DNA of 34,741 nucleotides from Candidatus Blautia intestinigallinarum (GTDB lineage: Bacteria; Bacillota; Clostridia; Lachnospirales; Lachnospiraceae): NCBI GenBank assembly GCA_019112635.1, contig DXIX01000021.1, positions 1 to 34,741 on the forward strand, read 5' to 3'. The notes beneath the pieces are model-generated. The model was not told the origin of the DNA. It saw only the letters and a list, made by a program, of their open reading frames with translations, and did not search any database. Of this stretch, positions 1 to 7,500 are shown in pieces (within the stretch, counting starts at the first letter, position 1; each line of letters starts with the position of its first letter). The position numbers and the translations under genes are program-made.

Positions 1-39
1 TTTAAATTTGGCGCTGAAACTTCTTCTTTGTCTGGACAT
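1..39 (-). CDS. IS3-family transposase OrfA, N-terminal 13 residues only
   Basis: The frame starts at the ATG at 39 and reads MSRQRRSFSAKFK before leaving the window. This matches the basic start of IS3/IS911-type OrfA helix-turn-helix proteins, which bind the IS ends and are joined to OrfB by frameshifting. A purine-rich ribosome site (AGAGAGGA) lies a few bases upstream. Only the extreme N-terminus is visible, so the family assignment leans on the basic (S/T)-F/Y-S-x-x-F-K pattern and on the OrfB remnant at the right edge. Confidence 0.65.
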   Translation of the reverse strand, partial: MSRQRRSFSAKFK

Positions 40-125
40 AGTAATGAATCCTCTCTTTCGTATTGATTTTAGTATATCAGATTCATTAAAAATTGTCCGA
101 AAAAGTGTCTTAATTTATGAGACCA
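1..125 (-). mobile_element. 5' end of an IS3-family insertion sequence, running off the left edge
   Basis: This is the transposase-proximal end of an IS that continues beyond the window. Read on the minus strand it begins near position 125 with TG, passes GACACTTTTTC, and reaches an ATG at 39. The opposite edge of the window carries an IS end with the similar stretch GACACATTTTTC at about the same distance from its own terminal TG, so the two are probably inverted-repeat ends of one IS type. The boundary at 125 is inferred from where the interrupted permease frame stops matching its family. The target duplication cannot be checked because the other end of this copy is outside the window. Confidence 0.75.
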
Positions 126-531
126 TTATATATAATCCAAGACTTTGAAGCATTTTATATAAAGGAACCAGTGCTACTTGTTCTGATAAAGCCATTCCGC
201 CCAATATAATAAACAATACAAAATTAGCACCTTTAACACGAAATCTTGTTAATCCATAAGTAAGTAGGGCACTCAAAATCAAAATTGCTGCAATTGAAAT
301 AAAACTTACCAGGACTGAATTTTTGAAGTAATCAAACAAACCAAGATTCCATGCTTTCACGTAATTAGAAAATTGCCACACTTCTGGCAGCGCCAGTGAA
401 TCATTAAACAATTCCACATTACTCTTAAACGAATTAATGATCAGCCAAAGCATTGGAAGTAAAATAATTCCGCAAAGAAAGAGAAAAAAAAGATTCAATA
501 TAAGCTTCTTTAATCTCAAAAATATTCCCAT
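115..531 (-). pseudogene. sugar ABC transporter permease (MalG type), truncated by IS insertion
   Basis: This is the second inner-membrane permease of a carbohydrate ABC importer and would correspond to FrlM in the Bacillus subtilis frl operon. The ATG at 531 has GGAGG seven bases upstream and is preferred over the earlier GTG. A first membrane segment (about residues 7-28) and the MalG-like stretch ending LVPLYKMLQSLGLY are clear. Family members run to about 275 residues and carry the EAA loop that docks the ATPase in the second half. Here the protein ends after about 138 residues: the frame passes into IS sequence at about 125 and stops at 115. The EAA loop is therefore absent and the product should not work as a transporter. 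It follows the partner permease by 11 bp in the same operon. Confidence 0.85.
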
Positions 532-542
532 ATCTTTCCTCC

Positions 543-1418
543 TCACACTTGTCCTGACTTTGTAATTCGAATCTGAAAAATAGATATAACAACTGTAACT
601 ACAAAAATAAACACACCCGTAGCTGCTGCCATTCCCAAATCATCGTGTAAAAATGCATTTTGGTACAAATATAGTCCTAATACCTGTGTCTTATCTCCCG
701 GCCCACCGGCAGTCGTAGAATAAACTTCTGTAAACAACTTAAAAGCACCTATAATTGCTATAATCGAACATACTAAAATCTGTTCTTTAATCAAAGGAAT
801 TGTCACATACCATGCTTTTTTAACTGCCCCTGCACCATCGATTGTTGCTGCCTCCAGATAATCTGAAGGCACATTTTGAATCGCAACAACCAAAAGTACA
901 ACGTTATATCCAACCCATTGCCACTGGCTCATTAAAATAATACAATAAATTGCATATTTCGAATCCCCAAGCCAGGCTTGTGTCCACTGTTCAAGTCCTA
1001 ATGCACGTAAAGCAGAATTTAGAAGCCCCAAATCAGGTGTGTAAATAAATGTGAACAGCAGTCCAACTGCAACCAGTGATACCAAAGATGGCATAAAATA
1101 AATATTTCTATATATATTTCGGAATCTCCCCGCCAGCTTACTTTCCAGCATCAACGCAATTACCGTACCAAAACCGATCTGGAAAACAAAGGAAAATAAA
1201 GCGTACAAAATATTATTTTTCAGCATTGTAAAAAAAGTATCATCTGAAAATAATCTCCGATAATTATCCAATCCTACAAACGATGCGTCTGATGAATAAG
1301 AAGACAGCCGAAAAAAACTATATACAATATTTGAGATTACAGGTATAAATACAAAAAACACAACCATGAGCAGACCAGGTAATATGTATAAGTATGGAAT
1401 ATATTTTTTTCTGCTCAA
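543..1418 (-). CDS. carbohydrate ABC transporter permease (MalF/UgpA type)
   Basis: This is one of two inner-membrane subunits of a CUT1-family sugar importer. The 291 residues contain about six hydrophobic segments. The EAA-loop region is visible as YLEAATIDGAGAVKKAWYVT with downstream IPL, the contact for the ATPase. Length is normal for the family. It starts at a TTG (1418) with AGGTGA upstream. It lies between the binding-protein gene and the truncated second permease. Its position beside FrlD- and FrlB-like genes suggests that fructoselysine or a related glycated amino acid is the cargo, as for B. subtilis FrlN. No ATPase gene is present here, as is usual for CUT1 systems that share an MsmX-like ATPase. 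Confidence 0.9.
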   Translation of the reverse strand: MSRKKYIPYLYILPGLLMVVFFVFIPVISNIVYSFFRLSSYSSDASFVGLDNYRRLFSDDTFFTMLKNNILYALFSFVFQIGFGTVIALMLESKLAGRFRNIYRNIYFMPSLVSLVAVGLLFTFIYTPDLGLLNSALRALGLEQWTQAWLGDSKYAIYCIILMSQWQWVGYNVVLLVVAIQNVPSDYLEAATIDGAGAVKKAWYVTIPLIKEQILVCSIIAIIGAFKLFTEVYSTTAGGPGDKTQVLGLYLYQNAFLHDDLGMAAATGVFIFVVTVVISIFQIRITKSGQV

Positions 1419-1437
1419 ATTTCATCACCTTTCTCTC

Positions 1438-2766
1438 TTATTCCGAAGATTCCTCTTCTCCAATTAGTGATTTCGATTCTTTTACCACTTCCTGAATCTT
1501 TTCCATTGCCTCCTGAGGTGTTACATCACCATTTGTCAAATCAGATAACTGTGTATAATACTCTTCTTTTACTGTAGAATATAATACATTATCAAACCAA
1601 GGACTCATAGACTCTGCCTGAGCAATGACATTATAAGCATCTTTTAACATTGGATCTTCAATTCCATTTACCGCTTCTTTTGACGCATTAAACCAATTGA
1701 CTTCTTTTGCCATCTCAGCACCCACTTCAGGTCCTAAAAACCATTTCAAAAATTCCATACACTCATCTGGATATTCTGTCTTGGATGATACTAAAAATCC
1801 TTCAGGAGAACCTGGCAAAATCGATGGATCGCCTTCTCCTTCAATTACTGGAAAACTAAACATTCCCATATTAATATCTGGATTTTCAGCAAGAATATAA
1901 GGAATTTCCACTACTTCTGGATAAAACATGGCTGCTTTCCCTTGAGAAAATCCATTTCTTGCAATATCCCATGTTGTTCCCTGGGCACCTTCTGTAAAAT
2001 ACGGTATTAATTCCTGATAATATTCCATCGCTTCTACATATCCTGGATCTGTAAATTCAGCTGTTTGCGGAGTATAGTCCTGATCTCTCACCTCATCACT
2101 GACTGTCATCAGATTCAATGCCCCTATCAGAAGAGAAGCCGGCCATTTATCAACATTACCATAAGCAATTGGAATATATCCTTTACTTTTAATAGTTTCA
2201 CAAACATCTAGAAATTCTTCCCAAGTTGTCGGTAACTCAGAAATGCCACATTCCTCAAAAATATCTTTATTATAGAACCAGATCTTTGCATCAAGACGGA
2301 AAGGAATTCCATATATCATGCCATCGGAAGTTGTATACTGTGCCATTTGAGATTCCAATAGTGAATCCTTCCATTCAGGATCTTCTTCAAAGTATGGTGT
2401 CATATCCAAAACTAAATCTTCACGAATGAAGCGTTCTGAAAATTCTCCGGGCCAGCTAAAAAAGATATCCGGACAATCCTCACTTCCTACAAGCACTTTA
2501 ATTTTTTCTTTGTACGGATCATTTTGAGCACTCATAATCTCAATATCGATATCCGGATGATTTTCTTCATACTCAGCTATTTTTTCCTCAATAAATGTAT
2601 TGTACGGTTCATCCGGAAAACGATGAAAAAATTTAATTACCTTTTTCCCTTCTCCGTTATCAGCTTGTGTATTTTCCGAACTCTCTCCACCTCCACAAGC
2701 TGCCAATGTTAAGATCATTGTACCGCTCACCAACACACTTATCAGTTTCCTCCATCGCTTTTTCAT
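1438..2766 (-). CDS. extracellular sugar-binding lipoprotein of the ABC importer
   Basis: This is a family 1 solute-binding protein anchored to the membrane by lipid. The N-terminus is basic (KKRWRK), followed by a hydrophobic stretch and the lipobox LTLAACGGG, whose Cys (about residue 24) would be lipidated. An acidic, Ser/Glu-rich linker and a typical SBP body follow, including DPYKEKIKVLVGSEDCPDIF and PFRLDAKIWFYNKDIFEECG. The ATG at 2766 has AAGGAG at 7 bp and is preferred over the ATG two codons earlier, which lies almost on the ribosome site. About 442 residues is normal. It is the first transporter gene after the kinase and should deliver the glycated amino acid to the permeases (FrlO role); the specificity is inferred from neighbours. 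Confidence 0.9.
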   Translation of the reverse strand: MKKRWRKLISVLVSGTMILTLAACGGGESSENTQADNGEGKKVIKFFHRFPDEPYNTFIEEKIAEYEENHPDIDIEIMSAQNDPYKEKIKVLVGSEDCPDIFFSWPGEFSERFIREDLVLDMTPYFEEDPEWKDSLLESQMAQYTTSDGMIYGIPFRLDAKIWFYNKDIFEECGISELPTTWEEFLDVCETIKSKGYIPIAYGNVDKWPASLLIGALNLMTVSDEVRDQDYTPQTAEFTDPGYVEAMEYYQELIPYFTEGAQGTTWDIARNGFSQGKAAMFYPEVVEIPYILAENPDINMGMFSFPVIEGEGDPSILPGSPEGFLVSSKTEYPDECMEFLKWFLGPEVGAEMAKEVNWFNASKEAVNGIEDPMLKDAYNVIAQAESMSPWFDNVLYSTVKEEYYTQLSDLTNGDVTPQEAMEKIQEVVKESKSLIGEEESSE

Positions 2767-2800
2767 AGTCATTCTCCTTTCTGTTTTTTATATTTTTATT

Positions 2801-3697
2801 TTAAAAACTTTTTCCATATCCAAATGTGCCATCACATTTACAAGTTCTCGCAGAAAAAATTGCAGCTTGGTACATACTGATCTGAATTAAACTTTTTTGA
2901 AATTCCTTTTTAAATACAATGCCGTTTCCAATATCCTTCTTTGCCAAAGGAAAGTCTCGTGCTGTTTTCATTTTATCCACATACATTGTTAGAAAACTTG
3001 CAATAAAGGAATCTCCAGCTCCCATCGTGTCTGTTGCTTCTACCAAATACGGAGACTGAAAATAAAATCTCCCGGAATCATCCAAAATAACCGCACCTTT
3101 CTCTCCTCTGGTAGCCAGGACAAGACTTTTACATCCATATTCCATAATTTTTCTCATAAGTGATTTAACTTTACCAAGTTCCATATCTCCACAAGAAATA
3201 CAAGCACAGTCAAGATACGGTACACATTGTCGAAAATATACATCTTCTGCCTTATCAGAAAAATCCATTGACAAAAAAACATTTGTTTTTTCTATATTGG
3301 GTAATTCTTCTTCCAAATAACTAAAAATACTTGTATGCACTAATTCAAAAGATTGAATGTATTCCAAATCCAATTTAGTTAAAGAAAGAGGATTTGTTCT
3401 TGATACACCTCCATGATTTGATCCAATAAATTTTCTGTCGCCATTGGTAATTTCAACTTCGGAGTATCCATTTTCCCCTTTTACATATCGGCAATGTGTC
3501 AGATCTAATCCCAACTGCACAGCTGTCAAATATACATGTTGTGCCATATCATCATCGCCAAAAACACCAAGATAACCACTCTCATATCCACACATCTTAG
3601 AAAGCACTGCAATATTTAAAGCATTACCGCCTGGATACATAGTTTTTGTATGCATATATTTATCTACCACATTGTCGCCGATTCCTAAAACTTTCAA
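2801..3697 (-). CDS. frlD: PfkB-family kinase, probable fructoselysine 6-kinase
   Basis: It would phosphorylate imported fructoselysine at C6 in the cytoplasm to give the substrate of the deglycase. Ribokinase-family marks are visible: GDNVVDKY and PGGNALNIAV near the N-terminus, the DFSDK motif shared with FrlD of E. coli, and the C-terminal DTMGAGDSF signature with the catalytic Asp at about residue 229. At 298 residues it is slightly longer than E. coli FrlD. The start is a TTG at 3697 with AGGGGTG just upstream. It is the first gene of the leftward frl operon and faces a divergently transcribed deglycase. A different sugar kinase is possible, but the FrlB and FrlR partners make fructoselysine or a close Amadori compound the best guess. 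Confidence 0.82.
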   Translation of the reverse strand: MKVLGIGDNVVDKYMHTKTMYPGGNALNIAVLSKMCGYESGYLGVFGDDDMAQHVYLTAVQLGLDLTHCRYVKGENGYSEVEITNGDRKFIGSNHGGVSRTNPLSLTKLDLEYIQSFELVHTSIFSYLEEELPNIEKTNVFLSMDFSDKAEDVYFRQCVPYLDCACISCGDMELGKVKSLMRKIMEYGCKSLVLATRGEKGAVILDDSGRFYFQSPYLVEATDTMGAGDSFIASFLTMYVDKMKTARDFPLAKKDIGNGIVFKKEFQKSLIQISMYQAAIFSARTCKCDGTFGYGKSF

Positions 3698-3749
3698 ATT
3701 TCACCCCTACTTTCTCATTCACTTTTAAATCGTTTTGTTTCATAATGTC

Positions 3750-3778
3750 ATTATATAACGTTATATACAAATTATCAA
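3750..3778 (-). promoter_or_regulatory. promoter of the leftward frl operon with embedded operator
   Basis: On the minus strand TTGATA (3778-3773) is followed after exactly 17 bp by TATAAT (3755-3750), a near-consensus sigma-A promoter upstream of the kinase gene. The perfect palindrome ATATAACGTTATAT at 3753-3766 lies in the spacer and overlaps the -10 box. Closely related sequences sit on the -10 boxes of the deglycase and repressor promoters, so this is the probable binding site of the GntR/UTRA regulator. Confidence 0.75.
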
Positions 3779-3915
3779 TATAATTCATTCTTTTTTTATT
3801 TTTTTGTGTATTTCATTTAAAATATCACTCTTAAATATAGTATTTTTAGATAAATCATTTTATTATCTAAAAATATTTAATATATCTTTTCTATCTATTT
3901 TGTGAATTATGCATA

Positions 3916-3953
3916 TTGAGCTCTTTTATATATAATGTTATAATACGTTATAT
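3916..3953 (+). promoter_or_regulatory. promoter of the deglycase gene with two operator-like sites
   Basis: TTGAGC (3916-3921) is followed after 17 bp by TATAAT (3939-3944). Two degenerate copies of the palindrome ATATAACGTTATAT overlap the -10 region: ATATAATGTTATAA at 3930-3943 and ATAATACGTTATAT at 3940-3953. Binding here would block RNA polymerase, consistent with repression relieved by a glycated amino acid. The rest of the 285-bp divergent spacer (3698-3982) is very AT-rich and I see nothing else in it. Confidence 0.72.
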
Positions 3954-3982
3954 AAAATACAAATCAAGGGAGGGATTTTATT

Positions 3983-4975
3983 TTGTTTTTTGATGAGAAA
4001 ATTGTACAGCAAGAGCATCTAAATGGAAAAATGCTCATTCCAAAAGTTGAAAAAACTGTAGATGTTATCTGTGAAAAAGGTTATCAGAATATCTTTTACA
4101 TTGGAATTGGTGGAACTGCTCTACTGGCAAGCCAAATGCAGAATATCGTTAAGCAGCTAGGAGCAAAACTTCCTTTATATGTTGAAAATGCCGCTGACTT
4201 CTGTCTGGTAGGAAATCCATACTTCTCACAAAATTCTATAGTAGTAATTGAATCTGTTTCCGGAGACACAAAAGAAATGATACAAGCTGTTGATAAGGTA
4301 CATGAACTTGGTGCTTCCGTTCTTGGATATGTAGAAAAACAGAATTCTCCATTATATGAGAAAGTTGATTATTTAATTTCCTCTACTGGCTGCGCACAAT
4401 ATTTCTGGTATACTGTAACATTTCGCTTTTTGAAAAACGCAGATATGTATCCAGAATATGATAATTTTATAGAAAATATAAAAAACTTATCAGAGAATGC
4501 AGTTTCTATTTTTCAACAAGCAGATTCTAAAGCACAAGAATATACTCTTCATCACTGGAATGAACCTTTACAATATCTTATTGCTTCTGGAAATCTGGAA
4601 GCTTGGGCTCATTGCTACGGTATGTGTACACTAGAAGAAATGCAATGGATGAAAACCAGGCCGCTCTCTGCTTCAGATTTTTTCCATGGCACTCTAGAAG
4701 TAATCGAACGTGATACCTGTATCATGTTAATGAAAGGTGAAGATATCACACGTCCCTTAATGGAAAGAGTTGAAAATTTTGCAAATAAGATTTCAGCAAA
4801 TGTTACCGTCTTCGATACAAAAGATTTTGAATTAAATGGAGTCGAAGAAAAATATCGTGGATTACTTTCTCCTATAATTGTAAGAACTGCTTTTAAACGT
4901 ATTTCTTTGTATTTGGAATATTATCGTCGCCATCCTTTGGATATTCGGCGCTATTACCGCCACCTGGAATACTAA
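3983..4975 (+). CDS. frlB: SIS-domain deglycase, probable fructoselysine 6-phosphate deglycase
   Basis: It would split fructoselysine 6-phosphate into glucose 6-phosphate and lysine. The protein is a double sugar-isomerase (SIS) domain enzyme of 330 residues, normal for FrlB. The first SIS domain shows YIGIGGTALLASQM and the phosphate/sugar-binding run ESVSGDTKEM; the second domain includes MKTRPLSASDFFHGTLEV. The start is a TTG at 3983 with AGGG eight bases upstream; no good ATG lies nearby. It is divergent from the kinase and transporter genes and is followed by the GntR regulator, which has its own promoter. GlmS-type or other SIS isomerases are alternatives, but no glutaminase domain is present and the neighbours support frl. 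Confidence 0.82.
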   Translation: MFFDEKIVQQEHLNGKMLIPKVEKTVDVICEKGYQNIFYIGIGGTALLASQMQNIVKQLGAKLPLYVENAADFCLVGNPYFSQNSIVVIESVSGDTKEMIQAVDKVHELGASVLGYVEKQNSPLYEKVDYLISSTGCAQYFWYTVTFRFLKNADMYPEYDNFIENIKNLSENAVSIFQQADSKAQEYTLHHWNEPLQYLIASGNLEAWAHCYGMCTLEEMQWMKTRPLSASDFFHGTLEVIERDTCIMLMKGEDITRPLMERVENFANKISANVTVFDTKDFELNGVEEKYRGLLSPIIVRTAFKRISLYLEYYRRHPLDIRRYYRHLEY

Positions 4976-5015
4976 ATTGACTAATTTTGAATTTACAAAA
5001 ATTACCAAAGCTTCA

Positions 5016-5044
5016 TTGTCTTTCCAAATTTGTAATGTTATAAT
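5016..5044 (+). promoter_or_regulatory. promoter of the GntR regulator with operator-like -10 region
   Basis: TTGTCT (5016-5021) and TATAAT (5039-5044) are 17 bp apart. The -10 box is part of TAATGTTATAAT (5033-5044), which matches the core of the operator-like sites at the deglycase and kinase promoters. This suggests autoregulation of the repressor. Confidence 0.68.
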
Positions 5045-5079
5045 AATTGAGGAAACACAATCCAAATGGAGGATAAAAG

Positions 5080-5802
5080 ATGGGAAAGCTCAATAAAAAT
5101 TCCAGTGTGCCTTTATATCAGCAGCTTATTGACGAAATCAAATCCCAGATCACACAGGGAGATTTAAAAGAAGGGGATAAAATCCCCACAGAAGTAGAAT
5201 TAAGCGAAATATACAATGTCAGCAGAATTACAATTCGTAAAGCAATTGAACTACTGGTAGAAGACGAAATTTTAATAAAACGTCAGGGGATTGGCACTTT
5301 CGTTGCTGCAAAAAAATTAAATCGCAACATGAATGGTTTTATGGGATTTTCTCAGAGTTGTTTAGCTGAAGGACGCCGTCCTGGCACTCAACTAATGAAA
5401 GCAGACCTTGCTGATCCAACTTTAAATGATAAAGAAAGCCTCAATCTGGCCGAAAATGAGAAAGTTATACGTATTATACGTTTACGTTTTATTGATGACT
5501 ATCCAGTTATGCTCGAAGAAAATCATTTTCCGACCAAATATGCATTTTTATTTGGAAAGAATTTAAACTCCTCTTTATACCAAATTTTAAACGAAGCTGG
5601 TATTTACATGAGTCGAGGTGTAAAACAATTTGGCATTTGCTATGCTAATGATTTAGAAGCTGAATCCCTCAATGTAAAAAAAGGAACTGCTTTATTAATG
5701 GTAAAAGACGTAAGTTACGATAAAGAAGGTATACCGATTCATACATGTAAAAGCATCATTAATCCTGAACGCTACAAGTTCATTGTTACAACAACAAGTT
5801 GA
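5080..5802 (+). CDS. frlR: GntR-family (HutC/UTRA) transcriptional regulator of the frl genes
   Basis: This is a ligand-responsive DNA-binding repressor. Residues 1-75 form a GntR winged helix (PLYQQLIDEIKSQI, then KIPTEVELSEIYNVSRITIR and GIGTFVA), and the rest is a UTRA effector domain (EKVIRIIRLRFIDDYPVMLE). The length of 240 residues is typical. GGAGG precedes the ATG. It is the last gene of the rightward arm and has its own promoter with an operator-like sequence. FrlR of B. subtilis is the same family and position class, so the effector is probably a glycated amino acid or its 6-phosphate; that part is inference. A strong hairpin terminator follows. Confidence 0.83.
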   Translation: MGKLNKNSSVPLYQQLIDEIKSQITQGDLKEGDKIPTEVELSEIYNVSRITIRKAIELLVEDEILIKRQGIGTFVAAKKLNRNMNGFMGFSQSCLAEGRRPGTQLMKADLADPTLNDKESLNLAENEKVIRIIRLRFIDDYPVMLEENHFPTKYAFLFGKNLNSSLYQILNEAGIYMSRGVKQFGICYANDLEAESLNVKKGTALLMVKDVSYDKEGIPIHTCKSIINPERYKFIVTTTS

Positions 5803-5835
5803 AAGAAATCGTCAAACAAAAATCTGTAAATTTTT

Positions 5836-5865
5836 TGGTGGTCGAACAATTCGGCCACCATTTTT
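5836..5865 (+). terminator. intrinsic terminator after the GntR regulator
   Basis: TGGTGGTCGAA (5836-5846) and TTCGGCCACCA (5850-5860) form an 11-bp stem (one G-U pair) with a three-base loop, followed by TTTTT. It ends the frl region. It also marks the step from AT-rich to GC-richer DNA. On the minus strand the hairpin is followed by A residues, so it is not a good terminator for the opposing polysaccharide operon. Confidence 0.85.
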
Positions 5866-5887
5866 CATTTCATTCATTAAGAAGGGC

Positions 5888-6640
5888 TTATTTAAAATAA
5901 GGAATCGGCTCCTCCCAGAGGACTTGCCTTCCTTCCAGAATTCTCCCCGGATTCTCCTCCAGGAGCAGCCAGGGACAGCTCTCCCCGTACTTTCTCTCCA
6001 GAGTACCGGCAAGCAGATCCATCGAGGTAGTCCGCCACACCGGGCTGTGGGCGTCCGAGGCGGCCACTGCCGCCAGGCGATGCCGGAGAATAGAATCGGC
6101 TGTCTGGCGGACTTTTTCCCCGAATCTGCCCAGAATGCTGCCCTTATTCACCTGAATCACCACACCCATCTGCTGCCATTCATAGATATGTGCCCGGATG
6201 TGCTGTACACAGTGATACCGTTCCGGATGAGCAAGCACCGGCAAATATCCGCCCTCCAGAAGGCGGTCCATGACCTGATAAATCTTAAAAGCCGGCACAT
6301 CCATGGGAAACTCCACCAGGACATATCTGGTCTGATTCAAGGTGAGAAGCATCCCTCTTTTTAATTTTTGCACCACATCGTCACTGGCAAAGATCTCCAT
6401 TCCCGCTGCCAGCTGAAGAGGAATTTTCTCCTCCATCAAAAGTCTTTTCAGCCTCTCCAGACACCGGTTATAGGTCTCCACCCAAATATCCTCCCTCTGA
6501 TGGGGAAGATTGCTGTGGGAAGTGGCAGCCAGAACCGTCACCCCGCTGTCCACCGCCATCTGCGCCATTTCCAGCGCATCCTCCCAGGAAGACGCTCCGT
6601 CATCCAATCCTGGCAGAATATGCGTATGCAAATCGATCAT
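5888..6640 (-). CDS. cpsB: CpsB/CapC-type protein-tyrosine phosphatase (PHP fold)
   Basis: This manganese-dependent phosphatase would remove phosphate from the tyrosine-rich tails of the two BY-kinases upstream and so set polysaccharide chain length or output. PHP motifs are clear: MIDLHTHILPGLDDGA at the N-terminus (metal-binding His4 and His6), LAATSHSN, a central LVEFPMD, VLAHPERYH and the C-terminal ASDAHSP. The length of 250 residues fits the family. Its ATG overlaps the stop of the upstream Ig-like gene (ATGA), so the two are translationally coupled. It is the last gene of the long leftward arm. Confidence 0.92.
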   Translation of the reverse strand: MIDLHTHILPGLDDGASSWEDALEMAQMAVDSGVTVLAATSHSNLPHQREDIWVETYNRCLERLKRLLMEEKIPLQLAAGMEIFASDDVVQKLKRGMLLTLNQTRYVLVEFPMDVPAFKIYQVMDRLLEGGYLPVLAHPERYHCVQHIRAHIYEWQQMGVVIQVNKGSILGRFGEKVRQTADSILRHRLAAVAASDAHSPVWRTTSMDLLAGTLERKYGESCPWLLLEENPGRILEGRQVLWEEPIPYFK

Positions 6641-7500
6641 CCTCTGTCTCCTTCCGTCACCGTGACACTTAAGACGGCTTCCGCTGACTGTGTGCCATCC
6701 ACGGAAGTCACTGAATAAACCACCGAGTAGGTCCCAGGAACATACACATTGACCATATTGCTGATCTGAACCCGGTCGGCCACACTGCCAAAATCCGGGT
6801 CCTGGGCTTCCTGCAGATAATCCCAGGGAGAGAACTCCACTCCCTGCAAAATCTCAATCCGGTTCTGCACCAGGGTCAGAGTCAGATCTTTTATTTCCCC
6901 GGAAATCTGTGCCTGAACCACCTCTTCCGTGTGATCCAGATAAGCATTGTCCAGGGAAAAAGTCAACTGATAGATCCCGCTTGAAATCTTCTCCCGCTTC
7001 CAGGTGATCTGATCCGTGATATCCACACCAAAGCCATTCTCGCCTTTGATTTTCCCTTGCCTTTTCAGATTCTCAATCAGATTATTCAAATCCTCTGCGT
7101 CCAGCTCCAGCCTGGAGGGAACTGTGATTTTGGGTCCATCGTAGTCCTTGAGAACCAATGTCCGCTGCGCAGTAGCCTCCTCTCCAGAGGGAGAAAATAC
7201 TGTATAACGGATCTGCTTTTCGCTGCCGCTTCCCTCTCCCGTGATCACTGCGCTGACCTCTCCCGTAAGATCGGTACCATCCTCGTCAGACGCCGTCACA
7301 CCCTCCAGAAGATCCAACTCTCCATTTCCGTCGTAAACCAGCTCCTCCGACGCAAAATGCAGAGAGACTTTCGACTCTTCCGGTTCTCTTTGACTGGAAA
7401 CAGACTGGTTCTTTGTATCCTGTCCGACTGCCACGGCAAAAAGAATCAGCAACAGAAACAGACTGAGAATCCCGGCTCCCCGGAAAAGATTCTGTCTCAT
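6637..7500 (-). CDS. membrane-anchored protein with Ig-like (DUF5011-type) domains
   Basis: The 287-residue protein has one N-terminal hydrophobic segment (ILSLFLLLILFAVAV) and an extracellular beta-rich remainder. At least two Ig-like repeats can be seen. The last ends in VPGTYSVVYSVTSVDGTQSA, the G-T-Y-x-V-x-Y-x-V pattern of DUF5011/HYR-like modules. An earlier one contains EGVTASDEDGTDLTGEV. It overlaps its neighbours by 4 bp on both sides, lying between a BY-kinase and CpsB. A second gene of the same architecture (10383-11204) lies on the other side of the two kinases. The role is unknown; the context suggests an extracytoplasmic adaptor for polysaccharide assembly or attachment. Confidence 0.75.
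   Translation of the reverse strand: MRQNLFRGAGILSLFLLLILFAVAVGQDTKNQSVSSQREPEESKVSLHFASEELVYDGNGELDLLEGVTASDEDGTDLTGEVSAVITGEGSGSEKQIRYTVFSPSGEEATAQRTLVLKDYDGPKITVPSRLELDAEDLNNLIENLKRQGKIKGENGFGVDITDQITWKREKISSGIYQLTFSLDNAYLDHTEEVVQAQISGEIKDLTLTLVQNRIEILQGVEFSPWDYLQEAQDPDFGSVADRVQISNMVNVYVPGTYSVVYSVTSVDGTQSAEAVLSVTVTEGDRG

Noticed and set aside
3780-3915. Riboswitch or leader RNA in the frl divergent spacer
   Set aside because: The sequence is almost entirely A/T runs without conserved helices, and it lies between the two promoters, so neither transcript would contain it.
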